DNA from: VSJD01 sp964617825
GTDB lineage: Bacteria; Verrucomicrobiota; Kiritimatiellia; JAAZAB01
Direction: 5' to 3'
Length of the DNA: 64,000 bases
NCBI GenBank assembly: GCA_964617825.1
Contig: CAZTWL010000015.1
Span: 22,587-86,586 of the forward strand
A model generated the notes under the pieces. The model was given only the letters and a program-made list of their open reading frames with translations. It did no database searches and was not told where the DNA came from. The translations under genes were made by a program, and so were the position numbers. The number at the start of each line of letters is the position of its first letter. The first letter of the stretch is position 1. This document shows, in pieces, positions 8,491 through 17,079 of the stretch.

Positions 8491-9648
8491 TCAGGAGCCC
8501 ATGCATTTGACGATGCTCGCGGCCAGGCCGTCGATGAACTTTGCTTCGCTGAACCGCTCGGCATTGGCCCGGATAACGGCAGAATCCCACCGGATGCCGG
8601 CGGCCCGTTCGACGGCGGCCAACAGGTTGTCCTCCGTTTGGGCGTAGAAGAGAACGCCGGTTTGGCCATCCACGATCGTTTCCGTTGCGCCGCCGAGCCC
8701 ATAGGCCACCACCGGACGGCCGCAGGCCTGGACCTCCACCGGCACGATGCCGAAATCTTCCTCACCCGGGAAAATTAGCAAACGGCAATGGCGATACAAG
8801 TCGCGAATGCGCTCGTCATCCACGCGTCCAATAAATTCGACATTCTTCTTGGCCATCCGGCGCAATCGCCGGTATTCCGTGCCGGCGCCAGCAATTTTAA
8901 GCGGATATCCCGAGCGGTTATAGGCCCGGACGGCCATGTCGATTTTTTTATAAGGCACCAGTGCGGAAACAATCAGATCGTAGGCGCCGGACGTGCCGGC
9001 TGTCCCGGCGCCGGCATTTTCCGGCGGGGCAGGCGTCCAGAATGATGTATTGACCGGCGGATAGACCACATCAGCCTCGCGTCCATAAAACTCCATAATG
9101 CGCCTTTGAACGTGACGGCTCAAGGTCACAAAGCGATCCACGCGATCGCAAGTTGCGCCGTCCCAGGCGCGTAAACGGTTTAAATAGGGATTAAGCGCAA
9201 ATTTTTTAAGCGGGTTTTTGCCGAAATATTCCTCGTAAAACAGCCAGGCATACCGCATGGGAGTAAAACAATAACACAGATGCTTGGCGCCTTTGGGCGG
9301 CCGCAGGCCCTTGGCGACGCAATGGCTCGTGCTGATCAGCAGGTCGGCGGATTCCGGTTGCAGGCGCTCAATGGCATCGGGAAAAAACGGAAGGAAATAG
9401 CGGTAGTATTTCCAAATAAACGGAACGTGCTGCAGCCATGAGGTCGTGACCGGATGCGCGTTGATGACGCCGGAAACGGCTGCCGAATTATGAATCAGCG
9501 TGTAAATCGGCGCCGTCGGAAAGGTGCGGCAGAGGACTTCCAGGACGCGTTCGCCTCCGCGCATGCCGGTCAGCCAGTCGTGGGACAGGATGACCCGGTC
9601 CGGAAAATTCCGATGGTCACATGCCGGTTTTGGATTGAATTGATCCAT
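8491..9648 (-). CDS. GT4-family glycosyltransferase
   Basis: A 385-residue GT-B retaining glycosyltransferase that would add a sugar from a nucleotide donor to a surface polysaccharide on the cytoplasmic face. The N-terminal Rossmann half starts VILSHDWLTGMRGGERVLE, with the conserved glycine-rich acceptor loop. The C-terminal half has KKIDMAVRAYNRSGYPLKIAG, the FPGEEDFGIVPVEVQACGRPVVAYG donor-binding block with the E-x7-E pair, and GGATETIVDG. The ATG at 9648 has an AAAGGACGG site. It is the third of three minus-strand GT4 genes; donor and linkage are unknown. Confidence 0.92.
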   Translation of the reverse strand: MDQFNPKPACDHRNFPDRVILSHDWLTGMRGGERVLEVLCRTFPTAPIYTLIHNSAAVSGVINAHPVTTSWLQHVPFIWKYYRYFLPFFPDAIERLQPESADLLISTSHCVAKGLRPPKGAKHLCYCFTPMRYAWLFYEEYFGKNPLKKFALNPYLNRLRAWDGATCDRVDRFVTLSRHVQRRIMEFYGREADVVYPPVNTSFWTPAPPENAGAGTAGTSGAYDLIVSALVPYKKIDMAVRAYNRSGYPLKIAGAGTEYRRLRRMAKKNVEFIGRVDDERIRDLYRHCRLLIFPGEEDFGIVPVEVQACGRPVVAYGLGGATETIVDGQTGVLFYAQTEDNLLAAVERAAGIRWDSAVIRANAERFSEAKFIDGLAASIVKCMGS

Positions 9649-9717
9649 TCTTACCGTCCTTTTGCGCCATTCGGCATTCGATTTCGGGAGCAGGGCGCAA
9701 GCCTGCCGTTCAAGGCC

Positions 9718-10887
9718 TCAAAGGGCCGCCGCTTTTTTATAAGCTTCCAGGGTCAGGCGCGCCGTGACTTCCCAGGCGAATTTTTGCGCTTGCCGGAGGC
9801 CGCGCTCGCGCAGATCCTGAGCCAGACGTTCGTCGGTCAACACCCGCCGCAATGCTTCGGTCAGGCCGATCATGTCCTGCGGCTGAACGATCAGCGCCGC
9901 GCCCCCGGCCACTTCCGGCAACGATCCTTTGTTGCTGCAGATGACCGGCGTGCCGCAGGCAAAAGCTTCCAGGACAGGCAGGCCGAAGCCTTCATACCAC
10001 GAAGGCTGGACAAAGACATCGGCATGCTGGTATTCGCTCACTAGATCGTCGTCGGACAGGTACCCGAGCCAGGTCAATGCGTCTTCCACGCCCAGGCGGG
10101 CGGCGCGCTGCGCCGCTTCCGGGTAACGTCGGTCTGGGGGACCGACAATGCGTAATTCAACCGGCAGTTTGCACTGCTGACGCAGCGCGGCAAAAGCTTC
10201 GATCAAAACTGCCAGATTCTTATAAGGATCCGCCCGGCCCACATAGAGGATGGTGTGTTTGGCTTTGGCGCCGCCCGGTGCCCAGCCTGTGCCGCCGGCT
10301 TGCGCCCGCGCGGCGGGCTGAAACCTGGGCTCGACTCCCAACGGAATGGCCAGGACCTTTTCCGGCGGCAGGTGCAAATGGCGGACAACGTCGTTCTGTG
10401 CCGATTGACTGTCGGTAAGGACAAGATCCGAGCGCATGGCCACCTCGTGCATGAGCCAGCGGTACAGGGGGAAGAACCGTCGTTTCCAGGCGCGCGGCGC
10501 ATAGCCTGGGAACATCAGCGGGATCAGATCGTGGATGGTCGTTACGCACCGGATGCGCCCCGGCCGGTTGCGGGGAAAGGCGCGCAGCGGAATCATGTAA
10601 TTCGGGGAATGAAAGATGTCCAGCGCGGCTTCGTTCAGCAGGCCGGGAAGGTGGAGCTGATTGCGGATGGAAAACAAGCCGAAAGGCAGCAGGCGGGTGC
10701 TGAAATTGGGCGCCTGGCCCAGTTCGGTTTCCGCCACTGTCCGGTCGCGCAGGAGTGGGTCGTTGAAATAAATCAAAAACTGGTGCTCGCGTTCCAGGCG
10801 GGACAGGTGCCGGATCAGTTCGCGGGTATAGGATCCAATCCCCGACAGCTCCTTGAAAATCCAGCGTGCATCGATGCCGATCTTCAT
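9718..10887 (-). CDS. GT4-family glycosyltransferase
   Basis: 389 residues from the ATG at 10887 (MKIGIDARWIFKELSGIGSY), which overlaps the stop of the preceding glycosyltransferase as ATGA, so the two are probably translationally coupled; the longer frame upstream runs through that gene and is rejected. The GIGSYTRELIRHL acceptor loop, ILYVGRADPYKNLAVLIEAF and PSWYEGFGLPVLEAFACGTP with the E-x7-E pair are clear. It belongs to the same mannosyltransferase-like group as its neighbour, often found in capsule, O-antigen and exopolysaccharide loci. Donor specificity cannot be read from the sequence. Confidence 0.93.
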   Translation of the reverse strand: MKIGIDARWIFKELSGIGSYTRELIRHLSRLEREHQFLIYFNDPLLRDRTVAETELGQAPNFSTRLLPFGLFSIRNQLHLPGLLNEAALDIFHSPNYMIPLRAFPRNRPGRIRCVTTIHDLIPLMFPGYAPRAWKRRFFPLYRWLMHEVAMRSDLVLTDSQSAQNDVVRHLHLPPEKVLAIPLGVEPRFQPAARAQAGGTGWAPGGAKAKHTILYVGRADPYKNLAVLIEAFAALRQQCKLPVELRIVGPPDRRYPEAAQRAARLGVEDALTWLGYLSDDDLVSEYQHADVFVQPSWYEGFGLPVLEAFACGTPVICSNKGSLPEVAGGAALIVQPQDMIGLTEALRRVLTDERLAQDLRERGLRQAQKFAWEVTARLTLEAYKKAAAL

Positions 10888-11999
10888 CCTGCCACCTTCC
10901 GGTAAATAGTCCAAGTTTGGCGGGCGGTTTCGCGCCAGGTATAGCGCTGGGCCCAGGCGCGGCCCTTCTCGATCATTTGGCGCCGGGCGGCGCTGTCCGC
11001 AAGCAGGCGCAGGGTTTCCCCGGCCCAGCGTTCGGTATCGAATTCGGCGATCAATCTGGCGCCGTCGCCTAGAACTTCCGGGAGCGAGCCGGCCGTCGAG
11101 GCCAGCACCGGTGTGCCGCACAGCATGGCTTCCAGAGGCGGGAAACCGAACCCTTCGTATATTGACGGGAAGAGGAATAATTCGGCTCCGGCGTATAAGG
11201 CGGGGAGATCGCTGTCGCTGACATATTCCAGATAATGAATGGCGCGGGCGCGCGGAGAGGCGCGCAGCCGTTCCAGGATTGGTTCGTATTTCCAGCCGCG
11301 CATGCCGGCAATGACCAGGTCGCCGTCGAAAGCGGTCAAAGCTTCGAAAACGCTTGCCAGGAAAACGGTGTTCTTGCGCGGCTCCAGCGTCCCGATCGTC
11401 AGCAGGTAGGGCCGCGTCAGGCCGCGCTCACGGCGCAGGCGCGTTACGGCGTCCTGTTCGGGCGGGCGCACGTGGTCCGCCGCGCCCAGCGGGATGGCAA
11501 ACACCTTGGCCGGGTCCGCCTGCAACAGGTCGATGATTTCCCCCGCACTGAAGCGCGAATCGGTGATGATGGCATCGGCGCTCCGGGCGGTATGGGCTAT
11601 GCGGGCCTTCAAGTAGGCCAGGTTCTTGGCTTCGGCCATTTCGGGAAAACGCAGAAAACTGACGTCGTGTATGGTAACCACCGTGCGTCCGCCCGTGAGC
11701 GGCGGAATGATGAAATTTGGGAAATGATAAACATCTGCCCGGCCTGCCAGCCAGTCGAATGGCGGCCAATGCAAGGTTTTCCAGCTTTTCTGGAGAAGCC
11801 GGCCAGGGCACCAGCGGATGGCCTGCCGCTCCAGGCCGGGAGTGGCGAACTCCAAGCCGTGCCGCATAAAATCGAAATAGAACAGCCGCAGGCGGTCCGC
11901 GCCGCAGTTTTCAGCGAGGTGCTCGACCAATGCGCGGGTATAACGGCCCACTCCGGCGCGCTGTGAGACCGCTGGCTGAATATCAAGGCAAACGTTCAA
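10884..11999 (-). CDS. GT4-family glycosyltransferase
   Basis: First gene of the three-glycosyltransferase run. I place the start at a TTG at 11999 (MNVCLDIQPAVSQRAGVGRY) because AGAGGA lies 5 bases upstream and this matches the usual N-terminus of the family; a TTG at 12023 is also in frame but would lie only ~5 bases from the predicted transcription start. GVGRYTRALVEHL, YLLTIGTLEPRKNTVFLASV and FPSIYEGFGFPPLEAMLCGT mark the GT-B fold and donor site. The 3' end overlaps the next gene by ATGA. Confidence 0.92.
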   Translation of the reverse strand: MNVCLDIQPAVSQRAGVGRYTRALVEHLAENCGADRLRLFYFDFMRHGLEFATPGLERQAIRWCPGRLLQKSWKTLHWPPFDWLAGRADVYHFPNFIIPPLTGGRTVVTIHDVSFLRFPEMAEAKNLAYLKARIAHTARSADAIITDSRFSAGEIIDLLQADPAKVFAIPLGAADHVRPPEQDAVTRLRRERGLTRPYLLTIGTLEPRKNTVFLASVFEALTAFDGDLVIAGMRGWKYEPILERLRASPRARAIHYLEYVSDSDLPALYAGAELFLFPSIYEGFGFPPLEAMLCGTPVLASTAGSLPEVLGDGARLIAEFDTERWAGETLRLLADSAARRQMIEKGRAWAQRYTWRETARQTWTIYRKVAG

Positions 12000-12034
12000 T
12001 GCGTCCTCTTTTTGAGTTGACAATCACCGGCAGC

Positions 12035-12062
12035 ATTCTAATAAAGATGGCCGATCATACAA
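12035..12062 (-). promoter_or_regulatory. Candidate sigma-70-type promoter for the glycosyltransferase operon
   Basis: Read on the minus strand: -35 TTGTAT (12062-12057), 16-base spacer, -10 TAGAAT (12040-12035). The predicted start of transcription near 12028 leaves a leader of about 29 bases before the TTG start at 11999. Confidence 0.5.
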
Positions 12063-12125
12063 GTAACTACTCAAAATCCTTGAAAAATGCCCGGAATGGG
12101 CTATTTTTCGAATTAGCCGACATCC

Positions 12126-12368
12126 ATGCGCAGACAAGCTCAATTTGAAACCCTGCGGGCTTCGGAACTGTATTGTCCGGCCTGCCGTAAACTTCAGCCG
12201 GTGCGCGAACGCCTCCTGCTGGTTCTGCCTCAGGCCGAGCTGTATGACTACCGCTGCGTAACATGCGGCCTTTCGTTGGGATCCCGTGAAGTCAAGGCGC
12301 CCGCCCGGCCGCTGGTTGCGGCTTCTTCATTGAATGCCCGTCGGCCCCACCCGAGGAACCATGTATGA
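12126..12368 (+). CDS. Small zinc-ribbon protein of unknown function
   Basis: An 80-residue protein with two CxxC pairs (YCPAC near residue 17 and VTCG-type CVTC near residue 45) separated by a RERLLLVLP block, which reads as a zinc ribbon. The last ~30 residues are basic and low complexity. No strong ribosome-binding site is visible; it is transcribed away from the glycosyltransferase operon. The clean two-knuckle layout argues for a real gene; function unknown. Confidence 0.6.
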   Translation: MRRQAQFETLRASELYCPACRKLQPVRERLLLVLPQAELYDYRCVTCGLSLGSREVKAPARPLVAASSLNARRPHPRNHV

Positions 12369-12504
12369 AGGTCAATGGTTGATGGTTCATGAAGCAGGAA
12401 GCATACGAAGGCAATAGCTCCGCATCGATGGCCGGTGCGCAAACCGGCGCCGACCGTATTTGCGCTGATGTGCGGATCGGGATAAGCGCCCGTGGAGGCT
12501 GCCC

Positions 12505-13731
12505 ATGATCGATTGGAAACGTAATTTCATCATAGTAGCGCTTTCGCAGTTTCTTTCGATGATGGGCTTTTCCTTTGCTTTGCCGTTTGCGCCCTATTAT
12601 ATCCAGCAATTAGGTATTATCGAGCCCAACGAGCTGAAAATGTGGGTGGCGCTGTTCACGGCATCGTCGTCGTTGACTCTGGCCGTCGCGGCGCCAACTT
12701 GGGGCGCCCTGGGCGATCGGTATGGCCGGCGGATCATGTTGTTGCGGGCTAACTTCGGCGGCATGCTGGTGCTCTGCTTGATGGGGCTGGTCCCCAACGT
12801 GCAAATGCTGATCGTTTTGCGTCTGTTGCAAGGGATGCTTTGCGGAACGGTATCGGCCGCCCAGACGTTTATTTCCGTGCAAAGCCCTTCGCATCGCAGC
12901 GGCCTGGTCCTGGGCACGCTCAGCGCGGCGGTTTTTTCCGGCAGCATGTGCGGCGCATTTGTGGGCGGACTGTCTGCCGAGTGGTTTGGTTACCGCATGG
13001 CGTTCATGGCTTCCAGCATGCTGCTGCTGGCCTCCGCGTTGCTGGTCCTGCTGGGGACGAGCGAGAAATTTGTGCGCCCGATCGAGGAGGACTTCGACTC
13101 GATGGAAGACCGGGCCCGGAAGTTCTGGGGTAAAATCGGCCCGGCCCTTCCGATCCTGGCGTTAATGACGGCCATCGGTTTTGTGCTGACGTTCGACGGC
13201 GCCTGGTTGCCGTTACTGGTCCAGGAAATCAACGGATCCTTGAAGGGCGCCGCGGTTTGGACCGGCACGCTTTCGGCCACCGGCGGCATTGCCGGTTTCC
13301 TGGTCGGTCCCATTATCGGGCGCATTGCCGATCGGATTGCGCCGCCGCGCATTGCCAAGATTTCGGCTTTCGGTGCTGGGGTGATGATGATTGTCGTCGG
13401 GTTCGCGCATGGGTTCTTGCAGCTTTTCATAGGACGATTCGGCGCGACTTTCTGCGCCGGCGGGCTGGACCCGGTCTTTCAGATCTGGCTGGCCAAAACC
13501 ACGCCGGCGAAATCGCGCGGGTTTATTTTCGGCTGGGCCGTGACTGCCAAGTCGGTGGGCTGGGTGTTTGCACCACTGGCCAGCGGCACGGTGGCGTGTG
13601 TTTTTGGCCTGCACGCAGTTTTTTTTAGCGCGGCAATATTTTTCTTTCTGCTGATCCCGCTGATTGCGCTGATTGTCCGGTATTTGCCGCCAACATCGCC
13701 TCCCTCCGAGGGAAAAGAAAAGACGACTTAA
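12505..13731 (+). CDS. Major facilitator superfamily transporter (drug-efflux-like)
   Basis: A 408-residue, 12-helix permease. The cytoplasmic loop between helices 2 and 3 carries the MFS signature as GDRYGRRIMLLRANFGG, and the second half repeats it weakly as GRIADRIAPPRIAK. The N-terminal half resembles the TetA/MdtG-type drug:proton antiporters. The ATG is preceded by GGAGG with a 6-base spacer. It probably exports a small molecule by proton antiport; the substrate is unknown. The central loop (EKFVRPIEEDFDSMEDRARK) is charged, as expected for the helix 6-7 linker. Confidence 0.93.
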   Translation: MIDWKRNFIIVALSQFLSMMGFSFALPFAPYYIQQLGIIEPNELKMWVALFTASSSLTLAVAAPTWGALGDRYGRRIMLLRANFGGMLVLCLMGLVPNVQMLIVLRLLQGMLCGTVSAAQTFISVQSPSHRSGLVLGTLSAAVFSGSMCGAFVGGLSAEWFGYRMAFMASSMLLLASALLVLLGTSEKFVRPIEEDFDSMEDRARKFWGKIGPALPILALMTAIGFVLTFDGAWLPLLVQEINGSLKGAAVWTGTLSATGGIAGFLVGPIIGRIADRIAPPRIAKISAFGAGVMMIVVGFAHGFLQLFIGRFGATFCAGGLDPVFQIWLAKTTPAKSRGFIFGWAVTAKSVGWVFAPLASGTVACVFGLHAVFFSAAIFFFLLIPLIALIVRYLPPTSPPSEGKEKTT

Positions 13732-13909
13732 TATGTGGATATTGTGGGCCGGAGGCGTATTCCGCGGCCAGGCGGACAAATCTTGCCGGAACAGGGGACC
13801 CGGTCTGTAAAAAATCCCGGCCGCCGAAGATGCAGGATCGCCGGGTCGTATGAGGCTGCAGCCATTGGCCGCCTGGCTTTCCGCATCGAAAACACGGGAG
13901 GTTTTATAC

Positions 13910-14791
13910 ATGCAAATTGCCTGGATTGGGACCGGCGTGATGGGAAGCGCCATGGCGGGGCATCTTTTAGCCGCCGGGCACGAACTGGTCTTGTGCTCGC
14001 GGACGAAAAGTAAGGCGGCCGGCCTCCTGCAGCGCGGAGCGCACTGGGCCCTGTCGCCGCGCGCGGCGGCGTCCGGCGCCGCCTGCGTTTGCGTCATGGT
14101 GGGATTTCCCGAGGATGTCGAAGCGGTTGTGCTGGGGTCCGAGGGCGCTTTGCAGGCTATGCCGCCAGGTGCGCTGCTCGTGGATTTTACGACCAGCCGT
14201 CCGAGTCTGGCTATCCGTATCGCGGCGGCGGCGGCGGCGCGCGGCGTTATGGCGCTCGATGCTCCCGTGTCAGGGGGCGACATCGGCGCTCGCGAGGCGC
14301 GTCTTTCCATCATGGTCGGCGGACCGCAAGAAGCCTTTGCGAAAGCATTGCCCATCTTGAACTGCCTGGCCAAGACCGTGGTTTACCAAGGAGCGTCGGG
14401 TTGCGGCCAGCACGCTAAAATGGTTAACCAGATCATGATCGCGGCGAACATGATTGGGCTGTGCGAGGGACTGATGTATGCGCGGCGGTCCGGCCTGGAT
14501 CCGGCCAAGGTGCTGGCCAGTGTCGGCGGCGGCGCGGCGGCCTCTTGGAGCCTGGCAAATCTTTATCCGCGCATTCTGGCAGGCGATTATCGACCTGGAT
14601 TTTATGTGGAGCATTTCATCAAAGATCTGCAAATTGCGCTGGAAGAGGCGGAGCGCATGCATCTGACCCTGCCGGGTCTCGCTTTGGCCAGGCAACTCTA
14701 CGAGACCGTGCGTGCCCAAGGCGGCGCGCGGCTCGGAACCCAGTCCCTCATCCTGGCCTTGGAGCATTTAAACCATTCCCATAAAAAATAG
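13910..14791 (+). CDS. NAD(P)-dependent beta-hydroxyacid dehydrogenase (3-hydroxyisobutyrate dehydrogenase family)
   Basis: 293 residues from the ATG at 13910, chosen for its GGGAGGT site and because the nucleotide-binding motif starts immediately (IAWIGTGVMGSAMAGHLL, GxGxxG). Family blocks are present: LVDFTTSRPS, DAPVSGGDIGAREARLSIMVGG (substrate-binding DxPVSGG) and the catalytic lysine region GQHAKMVNQI. Members oxidise 3-hydroxyisobutyrate, tartronate semialdehyde or related acids. The substrate cannot be settled, though the PVSGG block favours this family over 6-phosphogluconate dehydrogenase. Confidence 0.92.
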   Translation: MQIAWIGTGVMGSAMAGHLLAAGHELVLCSRTKSKAAGLLQRGAHWALSPRAAASGAACVCVMVGFPEDVEAVVLGSEGALQAMPPGALLVDFTTSRPSLAIRIAAAAAARGVMALDAPVSGGDIGAREARLSIMVGGPQEAFAKALPILNCLAKTVVYQGASGCGQHAKMVNQIMIAANMIGLCEGLMYARRSGLDPAKVLASVGGGAAASWSLANLYPRILAGDYRPGFYVEHFIKDLQIALEEAERMHLTLPGLALARQLYETVRAQGGARLGTQSLILALEHLNHSHKK

Positions 14792-14826
14792 CGTTTCAAG
14801 CCCGCGTTTTTTGGAATCGTCCAATG

Positions 14827-14855
14827 TTGACATCATGCCGTTGCCTTATTATCAT
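14827..14855 (+). promoter_or_regulatory. Strong sigma-70-type promoter for the PAS kinase operon
   Basis: -35 TTGACA (14827-14832), 17-base spacer, -10 TATCAT (14850-14855). Transcription would start near 14862, 38 bases before the ATG at 14900. Confidence 0.7.
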
Positions 14856-14899
14856 CTAAATATTCTTATGGCATTTGCAACGGCCCAAAGGTCGATTCC

Positions 14900-16606
14900 A
14901 TGCCTAAAAAACAATCATCGCTTCTTAGGCCCAACTCTAAAGCGGGTATGGGCAAATCGTTAAAAATCTCCGTGAAACAGCGGCAAGGCCGGCCGCAGTC
15001 GCACAAGGATGCCGGCGCGCCGGAATATTCTGCGCGCGCGGCGGACAAAGATATTACTTTGAGTTCCATTGTGGAGCACTTTTCGGATGCGATCACGGTG
15101 CTTGACCTCGATTATACCATAACCCATATCAATCAAATGGCGGAACAACTGTACGGCTACACCCGGGCTGAGCTAAAAGGCCAAAAGCTGGACATATTTA
15201 ATGCCGACCCAATGGCGGAGCAGATTCAGAAAAAAATATATTCCACCATTGCATCCGGAAATTCATATTTAGGCGAATCGCTGAACAAAAGAAAAGATGG
15301 CGTGACTTTTTATTGCGAATACAAGGTCATGCCTGTCAGAAACAACGCTGGCAATATTTTTTCGTACATTGCCGTTCAAAGGGACATTACCAAGCGCAAG
15401 CAGGCCGAGGAAGCTCTGCGGGAAAGCGAACAACGCTATCGGACTTTGCTCGAAGCTTCGTTCGACCTGGTCTATGTTATTGACCGTGACGATACTGTCC
15501 AATATGTCAACCGCGCGGCCCAGAAAGCCCTAAGACTTCCCAGCGCGGAAGTGCATGGCAAGCCGCGGGCCTTGTTTTTTCCGCCGGAGATTGCCGCCAG
15601 GCAGAAGTCTTCGCTCGACCAGGTCTTTGCCACCGGCGAGGCTCTGTTCGTGGAAAATAAAATGGAAAAAAAGGGGAATGTCTCCTGGCAAAACACGCAT
15701 TTGATCCCGCTCAAAGGCGCGGATGGGCGGGTGAAGGCGATTCTCGGCATTTCGCGCGACACCACGGAACGGAAGCTTGCCGAAGAAGAAGTCCGCAAAC
15801 TGAATGAAAGTCTGGACAAGCGCGTCCAGGAACGCACCGATGAGCTGGCGCAAGCCAACCAGGAGCTGGAAACGCTGATCCGCATCGCGTCACACGACTT
15901 GCGTTCGCCGCTGGTGAACATTCAGGGGTTCGTTCAGCTCCTGAACAAGAATTATGACGCGATGATGCATGCTCTGGACACGGCAGCCCTGCCGGACGAG
16001 ACGCGGCAGACATTGGTTGCCTACCGTGAAAAAGCGGATAAATCCATCCGTTTCATCAATGCCGGGGTGGAGAAAATGACCGGCCTGATCAGCGGACTCC
16101 TGCGGATGTCGCAATTGGGCCGCGCCCCGCTGACGCTTCAGCCGCTGCATATGAATGCCCTGCTGCGAACCGTTTTGGAAGCCATGGCCTTCCAGGTGCG
16201 TGCGGCTGCCGCGGAAATAACGGTGGATACCCTGCCGGATTGCATGGCCGATGAGGTGCTGATCAACCAGGTCTTTTCGAACCTGCTGGACAATGCCGTC
16301 AAATACCGTGACAGCGCCCGGCCCCTGTGCGTACGGGTCTGGGGCCGACGGGAAACGGATGGGCGCATAATGTATTGCGTCGAGGATAACGGGGTGGGCG
16401 TGGCGCCGGAGCATCGGCAGAAAATATGGACCTTGTTTTTCCGGCCCACCCCTGCGAAGTCCAACGATGGAGATGGAATTGGTTTGGCGGCTGTTCAGCG
16501 GATCGTGCAGCGGCATGGCGGCAAGGCGTGGATGGAATCGGAATTCGGCAAAAGCAGCCGATTTTTCCTGACCCTGCCGGCGATCACCAAGGAGGCGCAA
16601 GCATGA
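14900..16606 (+). CDS. Cytoplasmic PAS-PAS sensor histidine kinase
   Basis: 568 residues with no transmembrane segment. Two PAS/PAC units occupy ~50-175 (ending DITKRKQAEEAL) and ~180-300 (ending DTTERKLAEEEV), followed by a short coiled coil, a HisKA helix with the phosphorylated His about residue 332 (ASHDLRSPL), and a HATPase domain with NLLDNAVKY, DNGVGV and GDGIGLAAV. The layout and the FFRPTPA..GDGIGL G2 box match kinases of the bacteriophytochrome/CKI group that pair with Rcp1-like regulators, and such a regulator follows directly with an ATGA overlap. The signal is unknown; no chromophore-binding domain is seen. Confidence 0.93.
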   Translation: MPKKQSSLLRPNSKAGMGKSLKISVKQRQGRPQSHKDAGAPEYSARAADKDITLSSIVEHFSDAITVLDLDYTITHINQMAEQLYGYTRAELKGQKLDIFNADPMAEQIQKKIYSTIASGNSYLGESLNKRKDGVTFYCEYKVMPVRNNAGNIFSYIAVQRDITKRKQAEEALRESEQRYRTLLEASFDLVYVIDRDDTVQYVNRAAQKALRLPSAEVHGKPRALFFPPEIAARQKSSLDQVFATGEALFVENKMEKKGNVSWQNTHLIPLKGADGRVKAILGISRDTTERKLAEEEVRKLNESLDKRVQERTDELAQANQELETLIRIASHDLRSPLVNIQGFVQLLNKNYDAMMHALDTAALPDETRQTLVAYREKADKSIRFINAGVEKMTGLISGLLRMSQLGRAPLTLQPLHMNALLRTVLEAMAFQVRAAAAEITVDTLPDCMADEVLINQVFSNLLDNAVKYRDSARPLCVRVWGRRETDGRIMYCVEDNGVGVAPEHRQKIWTLFFRPTPAKSNDGDGIGLAAVQRIVQRHGGKAWMESEFGKSSRFFLTLPAITKEAQA

Positions 16607-17079
16607 CCGGCGAGCATGCCAAAATTACAATCCTGATTGCCGACGACGACGATGGTCATGCGGAGTTGATTAAGGAACAATTGCGCAGCGCCGGCGTTGT
16701 CAACGACATTGTGCGTTTTTGGGATGGCCAGGAAATCTGGGACTATCTTGGAGTCCAAGGTCGGCGGATATCCCAGTGTGCCCGCCATGGTTTTCTCCTG
16801 CTTTTGGATATCGTGATGCCGCGCATGGATGGCTTTGAGGTTTTGCGGCGCATAAAGACCGACAAGCAGTGGCACAGCCTGCCCGTTATCATGCTGACCA
16901 CAACGGATAATCCACAAGAGATCGAGGACTGTTACAATCTCGGCTGCAACTGCTACATCGTCAAGCCGTTGGAATATGCTTCATTCACGGAAATGTTGAA
17001 ACGCTTGGGTTTGTTCCTGACGGTGGTCCGGATACCGACAATGTCGCCGAAGGATAGCCAAGGAGGGCCGTGTTCATGA
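16603..17079 (+). CDS. Rcp1-like single-domain response regulator
   Basis: 158 residues from the ATG at 16603, overlapping the kinase stop as ATGA; an upstream in-frame extension lies inside the kinase gene and is rejected. Acidic pocket ILIADDDDGHAEL, phosphoacceptor in LLDIVMPRMDG (about D69), Thr in MLTTTD and Lys in YIVKPLEY are all present. The long insert before the acceptor (YLGVQGRRIS..) is typical of Rcp1-type regulators. No output domain, so it likely relays phosphate or acts by protein contact. Its 3' end overlaps the next regulator by ATGA. Confidence 0.93.
   Translation: MTGEHAKITILIADDDDGHAELIKEQLRSAGVVNDIVRFWDGQEIWDYLGVQGRRISQCARHGFLLLLDIVMPRMDGFEVLRRIKTDKQWHSLPVIMLTTTDNPQEIEDCYNLGCNCYIVKPLEYASFTEMLKRLGLFLTVVRIPTMSPKDSQGGPCS

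Noticed and set aside
8451..8765. N-terminal extension of the SGNH hydrolase reading frame
   Set aside because: It overlaps the end of a well-supported glycosyltransferase in another frame; the ATG at 8450 has its own ribosome-binding site and signal peptide.
10888..11121. Extension of the middle GT4 gene upstream of 10887
   Set aside because: It runs through the 3' end of the preceding glycosyltransferase; ATGA overlap and the MKIGIDARW start fit the family better.
13213..14373. Long minus-strand frame opposite the MFS and dehydrogenase genes
   Set aside because: Composition is that of an antisense shadow, there is no ribosome-binding site or family match, and both opposite genes are secure.
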